Below, in pieces: positions 24,382 through 32,676 of a DNA stretch of 49,227 bases. The notes under the pieces were generated by a model, which did not search any database, had not been told where the DNA came from, and was given only the letters and a program-made list of their open reading frames with translations. Numbering within the stretch: the first letter of the stretch is position 1; every line of letters starts with the position of its first letter. Source of the DNA: an uncultured Acidimicrobiales bacterium (GTDB taxonomy: Bacteria > Actinomycetota > Acidimicrobiia > Acidimicrobiales > SHLQ01); assembly GCA_938038815.1 (NCBI GenBank), contig CALHTF010000073.1:1-49227 (forward strand), written 5' to 3'. Made by a program: the position numbers and the translations under genes.

Positions 24382-25584
24382 ATGACTTTTACTTCCTCCC
24401 ATCTGCGGGCATCGATCGTTCTGGTTGTCATGCTCGTCGTGGTCCTACTCACCGCGGGCATGAGCCCAGCGGCCGCTGGTAAGGGCGGCAAAGGTAAAGA
24501 CGGCGGTGGTGGCGATACCGGCGGGGGAGGCGGAGCCCTGCCGACCGCAATCGTCTCGCTCGGCGACAGTTACATCTCGGGCGAAGCTGGCCGCTGGGCC
24601 GGCAACTACAACTCGTCGGCTGGGAACCGAGGCGGCACCGACCGGGCTGCATACAAGCGCAAGGGCGTCTGGTACTACGACGAATCGCGGGTGTACGACG
24701 GCGGCCACAGCAACGGCTGTCACCGAAGCGATGTCGCACCGATTCACTCCACCGGTATTGCCGCCGATGCGTCGATCAACCTCGCCTGCTCGGGTGCGGT
24801 CTCTTCGAACATCTTCCGGTCGAGCAACGGTGGCGTTTCCCAAAATGGCGAAGCGCCTCAGGCCGATCAGTTGGCCGGAGTCGCCGCGGCATACGACGTA
24901 GAGCTCATCGTGCTGGCGATCGGTGGTAACGATCTTGGATTTGCCGACATCATCATCGATTGCACGATCGAGTACAACACGAGTCCGTCGTGGTGGAAGA
25001 ACACCTGCAACGGCGAGCAGCAGACGAACGTGAACAACCGGATGCCCGGTGCAATGGCTGGCGTTTCGAAGGCCATCGACGAAATCCGGGCCGTCATGTC
25101 GGCTGCTGGTCAGGATGCATCGAGCTACCGACTTCTACTCCAGAGCTACCCGTCGCCCATTCCTCGGGGTAGCGAGTTCCGCTACAGCGAGTCCGGTTGG
25201 GACCGCACCAACACCGGCGGCTGCCCGTTCTGGAACGTCGACGCTACCTGGGCTCGCGACAGTCTGGTGCCCGAGATCAGCGCCAACCTCGAAGCGGTTG
25301 CTGCCGCGAAGGGAACCGAGTTCCTCGATATGAGCAACTCGATGCAGGGTCGTGAAGTGTGCTCGACGAGCACCTCACAAACCGCCGAAGCTGTCGGCGG
25401 CGAATGGGGTCGGTTCCTCGTGACCGGCTTAACCCAGGGTGAGGCTCAAGAGTCGATGCACCCGAACGCTCACGGCCAAGTCGCCAATGGCACCTGTATT
25501 GGTCTGGCCTACGCCGCAGGCGCCGGGTCGCGCGACTGCACCAACGTTGCGGGCGCAGGACCAACCGTCATGTCGCTGAACTAA
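24382..25584 (+). CDS. Secreted SGNH/GDSL-type hydrolase
   Basis: The protein is 400 residues from ATG 24382 with AGGAG upstream. The signal peptide is HLRASIVLVVMLVVVLLTAG ending at SPAAAG. A glycine/lysine-rich linker (GKGGKGKDGGGGDTGGGGG) follows. SGNH blocks: SLGDSYISGE (Ser), LAIGGNDLG (Gly, Asn) and SMHPNAHGQ (Asp-x-x-His replaced by a Met-His-Pro style block V). Several cysteine pairs suggest disulfides outside the cell. It resembles actinobacterial extracellular lipases/esterases acting on lipid or polysaccharide esters. Confidence 0.88.
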   Translation: MTFTSSHLRASIVLVVMLVVVLLTAGMSPAAAGKGGKGKDGGGGDTGGGGGALPTAIVSLGDSYISGEAGRWAGNYNSSAGNRGGTDRAAYKRKGVWYYDESRVYDGGHSNGCHRSDVAPIHSTGIAADASINLACSGAVSSNIFRSSNGGVSQNGEAPQADQLAGVAAAYDVELIVLAIGGNDLGFADIIIDCTIEYNTSPSWWKNTCNGEQQTNVNNRMPGAMAGVSKAIDEIRAVMSAAGQDASSYRLLLQSYPSPIPRGSEFRYSESGWDRTNTGGCPFWNVDATWARDSLVPEISANLEAVAAAKGTEFLDMSNSMQGREVCSTSTSQTAEAVGGEWGRFLVTGLTQGEAQESMHPNAHGQVANGTCIGLAYAAGAGSRDCTNVAGAGPTVMSLN

Positions 25585-25629
25585 CCGCCCGTCGACCGTG
25601 CGAGCCAGCCTGTCCTGGGGTCTGATGTC

Positions 25630-27144
25630 CTAGGGCAGGTACTGGCCGTCGCACGTGTCGTTGTTGTCGCTGCTCAGGACGCCGGTAGGGCAGAGAACGA
25701 GGCCGAACGAAGCGCTGGTGTTTGCCGGGGTCCCGGTGGCTCCTCCCAGGTTGACAAAGAGAAAGCTCGCACCGCTGAAATCGGCGCCGCCGATGCTCGC
25801 ACCGCTGAAGTCATCGCTGTTGAAGTCGGCACCTGCGAGATTCGCCGACGTCAGGTTTGCGCCGGTGAAGTTCCCGCCGCTGGAGGACGTTCCCGAAAGG
25901 TTAGCGCCGTTCAAGTTTGCGCCGCTTAGGTTGGCCCCGCTGATGTCGGCGGTCCGCAGGTCGCAGTTTTGGAGTTGTGCACCGGGCACCAGGTTCGGTG
26001 GGCTGGTGCAATCGGCGCCGATGGCTTCGCCGGGTTGGGTTTCGAGGGCGCCAGCGTCGCAGCCGTTGCCGCCGCGTGGTTGTTGGCGAGCATCGTTGCC
26101 GATGCAGGTCGGGTCGCTCAGCGCGATGAGGTCAACCGACGGAAAGGTTTCGAGTGGCATTCTGGTCAACACCGGCCCGCCGTTGTCTACCAGTGGGCCC
26201 AGGCTGGTGACCGGTGCGATTACGTCGGTGGTGGTCGGGCTACAGGTGGTGCCGGAGTACACGTTGTGGGTGCTGGTGGTTATGGTTCCGCTGCCGACGA
26301 AGGTGCAGTCGCGAGTCTTCCCCGAGATGATCGAGTTGGTGATGGTGGCCTCCTGCTTAATGACGAGTGCGACCCCGATGGTCGCGGTGATGGTTGCCTG
26401 GTGGGCGAAGAGTTCACCGGCTTCTTGGTGAACCTGGCTGGTGAATAACCCTTCGCCGAATCCTGAAGCGTTTCGGTCGAGGGTGGTGTTGGTATTAAGG
26501 CGAACATTGGTGGTAGCGAAGATTCCGCCACCATCGCCGAATGCTTCGTTGTGGGCGATCGTGGAGTCTTCGACCCAGACGGTTCCCCCGTCGGCGTAGA
26601 TACCGCCGCCGTCACCTCCAGCGCTGTTGCCCCAAATCGTGGTGTCTTCGATGCCAACGAGACCGGTCGAGATGCGAATAGCGCCGCCGCTTCTCGAGCC
26701 GTCAGCGAGACCCCCGGTGATGAACAAGCCTTCGAGGAAGTGGAAGTGGCCCGAGTGAATGTCGAACGCCCGATCAAGCTCTTCGGCATCAACGGTGGCT
26801 TGCTGGGTATCGGCCGCACCGGCAGCCCGGATGTACGTGCGTTCGGTGAGGTCGAGGTCGCCGCTGGCCGACGCATCTTCGTTGCGACCCTCGATGGATA
26901 GTCTGTAGATCTCGCCTTGGGTGAGGATGATTTCGGTGGTGTTGGGGTTGGCGTTGCCTTCCATGATGGCGGCTCGGAGCGAGCAGTTGCCGTTGGCGTC
27001 GGCGCAGGTGCCGTCACCGACGTTGGCGTCGATCGTGTCAAACCCGGTGTTGACGGTGAACGTTTCGTCGGCGGCCGGTGGGTTGCACGCGGTGAGCAAC
27101 AGAACCAGTGCAGCCCCAAAGAGGAACCCGTATTTCGCCGCCAT
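25630..27144 (-). CDS. Lipoprotein with CSLREA domain, beta-helix and pentapeptide repeats
   Basis: The protein is 504 residues from ATG 27144 (GGGAG upstream). A lipobox is present (VLLLTAC, Cys about residue 20). Next comes a CSLREA-type domain (VNTGFDTIDANVGDGTC, then CSLRAAIMEGN), then a right-handed parallel beta-helix with repeats of GGAIR/GGGIYAD/GGGIFA type, and finally about eleven pentapeptide repeats (ANLSG, ANLNG, ANLTS, ADFNS, ADFSG) near residues 420-490. It should be anchored outside the membrane and act as an adhesin or surface structural protein. It is divergent from the RskA-like gene and shares a 243-bp intergenic region with it. Confidence 0.85.
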   Translation of the reverse strand: MAAKYGFLFGAALVLLLTACNPPAADETFTVNTGFDTIDANVGDGTCADANGNCSLRAAIMEGNANPNTTEIILTQGEIYRLSIEGRNEDASASGDLDLTERTYIRAAGAADTQQATVDAEELDRAFDIHSGHFHFLEGLFITGGLADGSRSGGAIRISTGLVGIEDTTIWGNSAGGDGGGIYADGGTVWVEDSTIAHNEAFGDGGGIFATTNVRLNTNTTLDRNASGFGEGLFTSQVHQEAGELFAHQATITATIGVALVIKQEATITNSIISGKTRDCTFVGSGTITTSTHNVYSGTTCSPTTTDVIAPVTSLGPLVDNGGPVLTRMPLETFPSVDLIALSDPTCIGNDARQQPRGGNGCDAGALETQPGEAIGADCTSPPNLVPGAQLQNCDLRTADISGANLSGANLNGANLSGTSSSGGNFTGANLTSANLAGADFNSDDFSGASIGGADFSGASFLFVNLGGATGTPANTSASFGLVLCPTGVLSSDNNDTCDGQYLP

Positions 27145-27387
27145 GATGTGCTCCCGCTCGTGTGCGAGATCCCGCAATCTCGCTCTGAGCGGAATGTAAC
27201 ACGCCAAGGTCACCACCCGGTAGGGCTCTGGTTCCGGTCCAAAAAACTTCTTGGGAACTTTTCGTGATCCGGAATGCGTTGAGTGGTCGGAGAGTTTCAC
27301 CCCGCAACAGTTCCCAATCAATCGTTCGGGAACTCTCAAGACGAAAAAATTCGAATCAACACCGATTCACCAAACCAGGAGAAACTC
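27145..27387. promoter_or_regulatory. Divergent intergenic region with GGGAAC-type motifs
   Basis: GGGAAC occurs near 27254 and at 27328-27333; the second forms an inverted repeat with GTTCCC at 27310-27315. GGGAAC is like the -35 of ECF sigma factors, and a GTT lies about 19 bp after the first copy. This might link the RskA-like gene to an ECF sigma factor, but that is speculative. Confidence 0.3.
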
Positions 27388-29169
27388 ATGAAGAAGAAAC
27401 TCGCAAGCGCAGCTCTCGCAGCGCTTTCATTCGCATCGATCGGCGTCAGTCCGATCGGTGCTACCGAGGCCGGTGCACAGGAGAGTGCATCCGAAACGGT
27501 CACCACATTGAACCTCCGGTTCCCACGGTTGCCCGTGCTGAGCGACTCGGCGGTTTATGAAGGTTGGATCATTGTCGATGGCGAAGCGATCACCAGCGGA
27601 CGCTTCAACGTCGACGAGCGAGGCCGCTTCTTCGACGAAGAAGGCAACCGGATCGCCAAGTCCTTCGATGTTTCCGATACCCCCGACATCGACGCCTTCG
27701 TGCTCACCATCGAGCCAGCGGTTGGTGACGACCCCGGACCAGCCGCCACCCACATTCTCGCCGGAACGTTCGGCAAGAACGACCGGACCAAACTTCGTGT
27801 TGGTCACCCGGCAGCTCTCGGAGCCGACTTCTCCGACGCTTCTGGTTCGTTCATTCTCGCTACGCCGAGCAACGGTGCGGGCGATCCGGCCGACGAGCGC
27901 AGCGGTGTCTGGTTCATCGACCCGAGCAGTGGTACCCCTCAAGCCGGGCTCGATCTTCCTGAGCTGGCCGATGGTTGGGAGTACGAAGGTTGGGCAGTGA
28001 TCGATGGAGTTCCGGTTTCGACCGGTCGATTCCTCGACCCAGGAGCCCCAGACTCTGGCAACCCCTTCTCAGGTGATGAAGGTGTCCCGCCGTACCCCGG
28101 TGAAGACTTCTTGGTCAACGCACCTGATGGTGTTGAGTTCCCGGCCGATCTGCGGGGCGCAAAGATTGCCATCTCGGTCGAGCCGACCCCTGATGACAGC
28201 CCAGCACCGTTTGCCTTCATCCCGCTGGAGACCAACGTCGCTGACGACCTTGAAGACCACACCCTCGCAACCCTCGACCAAGGCAAGAACCCCAAGGGTC
28301 GTGCCTGGATCACCACCGAAGAGGTAGTCGAACAAGAAACCGTCATCGACATCAAGTTCCCGAACCTGCCCGTGTTGAGCGATTCAGCCGTGTACGAAGG
28401 CTGGGCCATCGTCGATGGTGCTCCGGTAACCACCGGCCGATTCAACGTCGATAACCGTGGCCGCTTCTTCGACGAGGCGGGCAACCGCATCGACAAGAGC
28501 TTTGTACTTCCCGGCGAGATCGATGTCGACGCTTTCGTGCTGACCATCGAGCCGGCGGTCGGCGACGACCCTGCTCCGGCCGAGACCCACATCCTGGCCG
28601 GAACCTTCAACAAGAAGGGCCGCACCAAGCTCACCGTCGATCATCCCGCAGCTCTCGGAGCCGACTTCTCCGACGCTTCTGGTTCGTTCATTCTGGCGAC
28701 GCCCAGCAATGGCGCTGGCGATGCGGCCGATGAGCGCAGTGGTGTTTGGTTCCTCGATCCGAGCAGCGGTACCCCAGTAGCCGGACTCGACCTTCCAGAG
28801 CTCGCGCCGGGCTGGGAGTACGAAGGTTGGGCCGTGATCGACGGAGTACCCGTCTCGACGGGCCGGTTCCTCGACCCGGCTGGTGCCGACTTCTCGAACG
28901 AGTTCTCGGGCGACCAACCGACCCCGAACTACCCAGGTGAAGACTTCTTGGTCAACGCCCCCGACGGCGTTGAGTTCCCGGTCGACCTTCGAGGCGCCAA
29001 GATCGCCATCTCGGTCGAACCGATGCCCGACGACAGTCCAGCACCGTTCAACTTCTTGCCGTTGGTAACCGATGTTGCCGACGATCTTGACGACCACACG
29101 GTCGCCGAGCTCGAAAAGGGCAAGAACCCGAAGGGCCGGGCGTTCGTCAGCGTCCGCGCCGCCAAATAA
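27388..29169 (+). CDS. Exported protein with four RskA (anti-sigma)-like extracellular domains in a tandem duplication
   Basis: The protein is 593 residues from ATG 27388 (AGGAG upstream) with a signal peptide (KKKLASAALAALSFASIGVS). Two ~279-residue copies follow. Each has a domain A (VYEGWIIVDGEAITSGRF, then AFVLTIEPAVGDDP, THILAGTF) and a domain B (YEGWAVIDGVPVSTGRF, then AKIAISVEPTPDDSPAP). The EGW-vDG-pvsxGrF ... vsvEP layout is that of the extracytoplasmic part of RskA-type anti-sigma factors, but there is no membrane anchor or cytoplasmic sigma-binding domain. It is therefore a free secreted or cell-wall protein. Domains start near residues 57, 199, 336 and 478. Confidence 0.75.
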   Translation: MKKKLASAALAALSFASIGVSPIGATEAGAQESASETVTTLNLRFPRLPVLSDSAVYEGWIIVDGEAITSGRFNVDERGRFFDEEGNRIAKSFDVSDTPDIDAFVLTIEPAVGDDPGPAATHILAGTFGKNDRTKLRVGHPAALGADFSDASGSFILATPSNGAGDPADERSGVWFIDPSSGTPQAGLDLPELADGWEYEGWAVIDGVPVSTGRFLDPGAPDSGNPFSGDEGVPPYPGEDFLVNAPDGVEFPADLRGAKIAISVEPTPDDSPAPFAFIPLETNVADDLEDHTLATLDQGKNPKGRAWITTEEVVEQETVIDIKFPNLPVLSDSAVYEGWAIVDGAPVTTGRFNVDNRGRFFDEAGNRIDKSFVLPGEIDVDAFVLTIEPAVGDDPAPAETHILAGTFNKKGRTKLTVDHPAALGADFSDASGSFILATPSNGAGDAADERSGVWFLDPSSGTPVAGLDLPELAPGWEYEGWAVIDGVPVSTGRFLDPAGADFSNEFSGDQPTPNYPGEDFLVNAPDGVEFPVDLRGAKIAISVEPMPDDSPAPFNFLPLVTDVADDLDDHTVAELEKGKNPKGRAFVSVRAAK

Positions 29170-29215
29170 TCACCCATCGAAACAACAGCTAGATAACTGA
29201 CAAGCGAGTAGGTGC
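29167..29215. repeat. Direct repeat, copy 1 (49 bp)
   Basis: Begins at the TAA stop of the RskA-like gene. It matches 29303-29351 at 47 of 49 positions, offset 136 bp. Confidence 0.85.
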
Positions 29216-29244
29216 CCGGCCACGTGCCGGGCATCTGCCGTTTT
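29213..29244 (+). terminator. Putative terminator after the RskA-like gene
   Basis: An 8-bp GC stem TGCCCGGC / GCCGGGCA (29213-29220 / 29226-29233) with loop CACGT is followed by TTTT at 29241-29244. Confidence 0.55.
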
Positions 29245-29262
29245 GGCGCTGCTCAGGCCCCC

Positions 29263-29297
29263 AAACTGAATCAGGTGTCTGACACCTGATTCAGTTT
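29263..29297. repeat. 35-bp perfect odd-centred palindrome
   Basis: Two 17-bp arms (29263-29279 and 29281-29297) are exact reverse complements around one T at 29280; the core is CAGGTGTCTGACACCTG. It lies between the two 49-bp direct repeats. It resembles REP/RAYT-type palindromes. No transposase is nearby. Confidence 0.75.
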
Positions 29298-29302
29298 CTA
29301 AG

Positions 29303-29351
29303 TAATCACCCATCGATACAACAGCTAGATAACTGACAAGCGAGCAGGTGC
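29303..29351. repeat. Direct repeat, copy 2 (49 bp)
   Basis: Second copy of 29167-29215 with two mismatches. It carries the 3' flank of the RskA-like gene without the gene itself, so the flank was duplicated. From 29352 to 29424 nothing further is recognised. Confidence 0.85.
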
Positions 29352-29424
29352 TTCCAAACCTCGACTGATGTGGTCGACTGGCCGCGCCACACTTTGGCGA
29401 GCGGAGCTTCGTTAGGTGCGTCCG

Positions 29425-29583
29425 CTACTTCTTCGGGCCGAAGAGAACCTCGCGGCACGGGTCGCACGCCCACCAGTCAGCCATCGCGGTCGGATGCCGG
29501 TCGGGGTCGGCCGGGAACAACCCTTGGCAACGCCCGCACACGCGGGTGGATCCTTCGGTGGTGGTTGATTCGTCGCCAGACAA
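29425..29583 (-). CDS. Small zinc-ribbon-like protein
   Basis: The protein is 52 residues from TTG 29583, with AGGAG 8 nt upstream. Two CxxC pairs (VCGRCQGLF and WACDPCREVLF) are separated by about 22 residues including His, forming a small zinc ribbon. Codon use matches the neighbours. The function is unknown; such small ribbons often bind nucleic acid or partner proteins. It is short, but the Cys pattern and Shine-Dalgarno support it. Confidence 0.6.
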   Translation of the reverse strand: MSGDESTTTEGSTRVCGRCQGLFPADPDRHPTAMADWWACDPCREVLFGPKK

Positions 29584-29722
29584 GACGCTGCTCCTCGATA
29601 AAGGTCGAGGCGTCGAGCCTGCACAAGGCGACAGCTAACGCCGTCTAGCCCAAACGAGGCGACTCTTCCGTGAAGGACGAATAGTAGCGCGAAGTCCGTC
29701 GATCCTCGCTGCCGTGGGCCGC

Positions 29723-30631
29723 TTACAGCACGGCCCCGGTGAAGCTGTCGGTGATGAAGCCGTCGTAGGATCCGCCTCGTTTGGTGATCCACCAGCGTTG
29801 GAGCATCGCCGACCGTTTGATGACCGGGATGACCTTCTTGAAGCGTTTGTAGTCGGCGACCACCGCATCGAGATCGAGCGTGGTGTCAATCACCTCTTCG
29901 AAGGCCTTGGCCGCGGCGGGAACCCACCGGGCCTGGCCGATTCGGTGCAGTAAGACGAGCACGAGCTGAAACGTGTCGGGCAGCGAGCGGTACTTGTTGA
30001 GGATGCTCATCGTTTCCTTGAGCGCTGCACCCCGCATGAAACGAGGTAGCGCAGCCAGCAGCTCGTCGGAGATCCGGAAGTCGAACTCGCCCGCCTCGTT
30101 GAACACGATCGGAGTGGTGATGTCGATCAACACCAAACGTTCGCCGTCCCACGCAAAGTTGGTGAACTGCATGTCGGCCGACAGTTCGGGAGTCACGTGT
30201 TTGACCGCAAACTCTCGCAGCGCCAACAGCAGTGGATGATCGGGGCGTGGTTCGTCGGTTTCGATCGTGGTCTCGGCCAAGAACTCCTTCGGCACGAATG
30301 GCTGTACTGCGTAGCCAGCGAACCGGCCGTCGCTGGTCGGAACCACGTGGGTGGTGGTCGGCAGAACGGCCGCGCCCGCGGCGGTGAGCAGGTCGACGTA
30401 GTCGGCGATGGCGTTCGTGTCGTACACGGAGTCGCTGCGGTTCTCGTACACCGCCAACCGCTTGAGCACCATGGTGGGCTCGACAGCCGGCCAACCGACC
30501 GCCACCGAGATCTCACCGAACCCCAAAACCTTGAGCGAGTCAGCGTTGCGGGCCGCAATGGCGGCCGATATCGCCGCTTCCGCTTCAGCGAGCGTTGCGT
30601 CATCGACGTCTGGTGGCGAGGTGGGGATCAC
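29723..30631 (-). CDS. Kinase-like-fold protein of unknown function (possibly DUF6206)
   Basis: The protein is 302 residues. FGEISVAVGWPAVEPTMVLK and VLKRLAVYEN resemble the N-lobe of aminoglycoside-phosphotransferase-like kinases. DMQFTNFAWD followed by LVLIDITTP resembles the HGDxxxxN and (I/V)D blocks of the C-lobe, with the catalytic His-Gly missing. It may be a degenerate kinase that binds a nucleotide or sugar. Its ATG overlaps the stop of the alkylsulfatase-like gene upstream by 4 bp, so it is made together with that enzyme. Confidence 0.65.
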   Translation of the reverse strand: MIPTSPPDVDDATLAEAEAAISAAIAARNADSLKVLGFGEISVAVGWPAVEPTMVLKRLAVYENRSDSVYDTNAIADYVDLLTAAGAAVLPTTTHVVPTSDGRFAGYAVQPFVPKEFLAETTIETDEPRPDHPLLLALREFAVKHVTPELSADMQFTNFAWDGERLVLIDITTPIVFNEAGEFDFRISDELLAALPRFMRGAALKETMSILNKYRSLPDTFQLVLVLLHRIGQARWVPAAAKAFEEVIDTTLDLDAVVADYKRFKKVIPVIKRSAMLQRWWITKRGGSYDGFITDSFTGAVL

Positions 30632-32025
30632 GAAGCGTCAGCCGTGGCGTCGTCGAGCGTCAGCTGCACGTCGGTCATGTGGTCGAGATACATCAACACC
30701 TCTTGGGTGTTGCCCGCGTGGTTGATGATCCGGTGCGAGTACAGATCGATCACCGCCTGGCCGACTTCGGCGTTGGTGGGGTCGGCGTACCAGGCCCAAT
30801 CGGCAAGGTGGCTCGACATCGCCGGATCGGAGTCGGCTACCGATTGGGCCTTGGCCAAGACGGCGTCGACGCCGCCGGCGAGTTCGCAGATCGTCACGGC
30901 CTGTTGGTCGAACCGGGCCGGCGCCCAATGCGACGGAATGTCGTCCCACCAGCCGCAGTATTGCTTCATCACCATGCGTGAGATGTCGGCGGGGGAGACG
31001 TATTGCTCGTTGAGGGTCGGATGAGAAGCGAGGTCGTCCGGCAGGGCGGCCGAGTCGGCGATCTCGTCTTGGCGTAACCGGTTGTTCAACCCCTCGAGGG
31101 TGTGCAGGGCGAGGTGTTCGAGGGCGGCGGCGTGAACGCCCAACACCTCGGCAATTCGGTCTGGATCGTTGGCGACCGCCTCGCCGTGAGCGGGCAGGAG
31201 GTGCAGCGGTTCGAGGGCCACCATCTCCCGCAACGCAACCGCCCACTCCTCCACGTACCGTTGCACCCGTTTACCGTTGCCGGCATTGGGCAAGAAGCCT
31301 TGGTAGTAGTCGGCGCTCGCGATGGCTCGCCGGCCGGGAACCGACACGTAGAGCTGGTCGTCGGTTTCGCCGCGGCGACCGATGAGGTCGAACACTTCTC
31401 CGCCGATGGTCAGCGACAGCGAGTCGTTGAAGGTTCGAGTCGGCGGGGTCCAGTCGTCGGCGCTGGCCGGAAAACTCTCGAGCGGCTGGGTCATGTACCG
31501 AGACACCGAGCCGCGAAGCTTGACGTAGCGGTCGAAACGGCGGGCCGCGTTGGCGTGGGCGATGATCTCGGGCGGGCGGCTGGAGGGTCCATCGTCGAGC
31601 AGCGCCCAGGTACCAAGACAGTGATCGACATGGGCGTGGGTGTAGATGATCGTGTGAATCGGCGCCTGCGAAACAGTTCGGATCGCCTGCAGGATCGCCG
31701 GTCCGCCCGGCGCCATGCCCGTATCGACCAGTACGAGGCCTTCGTCGGTCTCGAACAGCACACAGTTGACGATCGGGAGGCGGATCAGCCACGACCGGTC
31801 GGTCACTATTTCGATCTCGACCAACCGTTTGGCGTCGTCGATCGCTTTGCCGTGGTTGCGGTCGAACATGTTCTGGGCGACCGGCGCCGAATGGTTGCCG
31901 CCGAATCCGCCGCCGCTGATCAGCGCATCGGCGAGCGCCGGGTTGGCGATAACCAACCCAATACGGGCCTTCTTGCGGCGGACATCGAGCGGAACTTCAG
32001 GTTGAGGTTGGGTGTCGGACGACAT
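30628..32025 (-). CDS. Alkylsulfatase-type metallo-beta-lactamase protein
   Basis: The protein is 465 residues. The canonical metal motif is intact: IIYTHAHVDHCLGTW. The alkylsulfatase dimerisation region is visible at VMKQYCGWWDDIPSHWAPA, and the helical C-terminal domain follows. SdsA1-like enzymes cleave alkyl sulfates to alcohols and sulfate; some relatives are lyases or other esterases. No signal peptide, so cytoplasmic. TAGGGT (32032-32037) is 6 nt before the ATG. It forms an operon with the kinase-like gene. Confidence 0.85.
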   Translation of the reverse strand: MSSDTQPQPEVPLDVRRKKARIGLVIANPALADALISGGGFGGNHSAPVAQNMFDRNHGKAIDDAKRLVEIEIVTDRSWLIRLPIVNCVLFETDEGLVLVDTGMAPGGPAILQAIRTVSQAPIHTIIYTHAHVDHCLGTWALLDDGPSSRPPEIIAHANAARRFDRYVKLRGSVSRYMTQPLESFPASADDWTPPTRTFNDSLSLTIGGEVFDLIGRRGETDDQLYVSVPGRRAIASADYYQGFLPNAGNGKRVQRYVEEWAVALREMVALEPLHLLPAHGEAVANDPDRIAEVLGVHAAALEHLALHTLEGLNNRLRQDEIADSAALPDDLASHPTLNEQYVSPADISRMVMKQYCGWWDDIPSHWAPARFDQQAVTICELAGGVDAVLAKAQSVADSDPAMSSHLADWAWYADPTNAEVGQAVIDLYSHRIINHAGNTQEVLMYLDHMTDVQLTLDDATADAS

Positions 32026-32031
32026 CGCAGA

Positions 32032-32037
32032 ACCCTA
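32032..32037 (-). promoter_or_regulatory. -10 element (TAGGGT) of the second alkylsulfatase-like operon
   Basis: The minus strand reads TAGGGT, 6 nt, ATG 32025; leaderless layout. Confidence 0.4.
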
Positions 32038-32093
32038 TGCCAGCCATGAGACTCGGGCCGCAACCACGAGTCACACACGCGAGGAAGTCGGGG

Positions 32094-32621
32094 TTAGACG
32101 ACAGCCTTGAGGTCCTGAATCCAGAGCTGTTCGCACCACGCGTTGTCGCCCTCGTCGGTCAGGTGAGCCAGCATCTTCGCCGCGGTGAGATGGCTTTCGA
32201 GTTGCGGCAACGTTGCGTTGAGCAGCGTGGCGAGTTCGGCGAGGCGAGCCTGGATCTCTTCGGGGCTCTCGGGCGGGCAGCTATAGACCTCGGCCGGATA
32301 GTCGCCCAGGTTCAGCGGGGTGTAGACGAAATTCGGATCGAGGAGCGACGCTGCGCTACTCGGTGCCAACTTGAACGGATAGTCGTTCGGTCGGCGGGTG
32401 AGTCGGCTCGGGAGCTTCTCGTCAAGGTCGCGCATCACCTTATGGCGGACAAAGAGGGTGAGCTGCGGTGGTGGCGTCGCCCGGTTACCGGTGCGAAGCA
32501 GGCCGACGGTCAGGCTGTCGGATTCCCAAAACAACGAGTGTTCGTCGCGAACGGCGCCGATCGCCGCGAGTGGGGTGGCGATCTCGGTTTCGAAAAGAGT
32601 ATTGAAGCTCTCGATATCCAT
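32094..32621 (-). CDS. Conserved hypothetical protein
   Basis: The protein is 175 residues, mixed alpha/beta, with no signal peptide or membrane segment. Features are WESDSLTVGLLRTGNRATPP and TLFVRHKVMRDLDEKLPSRL near the N-terminal half, and a helical C-terminus (IQARLAELATLLNATLPQLE). No family is recognised. TACCCT (32629-32634) lies 7 nt before the ATG, again a leaderless layout. Codon use is normal for the window. Confidence 0.7.
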   Translation of the reverse strand: MDIESFNTLFETEIATPLAAIGAVRDEHSLFWESDSLTVGLLRTGNRATPPPQLTLFVRHKVMRDLDEKLPSRLTRRPNDYPFKLAPSSAASLLDPNFVYTPLNLGDYPAEVYSCPPESPEEIQARLAELATLLNATLPQLESHLTAAKMLAHLTDEGDNAWCEQLWIQDLKAVV

Positions 32622-32628
32622 GGCCGTA

Positions 32629-32634
32629 AGGGTA
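32629..32634 (-). promoter_or_regulatory. -10 element (TACCCT) of the 32094-32621 gene
   Basis: The minus strand reads TACCCT, 7 nt, ATG 32621. Confidence 0.35.
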
Positions 32635-32676
32635 GGAGCGATAGAAGGGACTCACTACTGAAACGACTTTCAGGTT

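Noticed and set aside
27145..27339. 65-codon extension of the CSLREA lipoprotein
   Set aside because: It would place the lipoprotein signal peptide internally; ATG 27144 has GGGAG and directly precedes the signal.
29723..30631. Functional aminoglycoside phosphotransferase
   Set aside because: The catalytic HGD is replaced by ADM and the N-lobe is poorly conserved, so no antibiotic-resistance function can be claimed.
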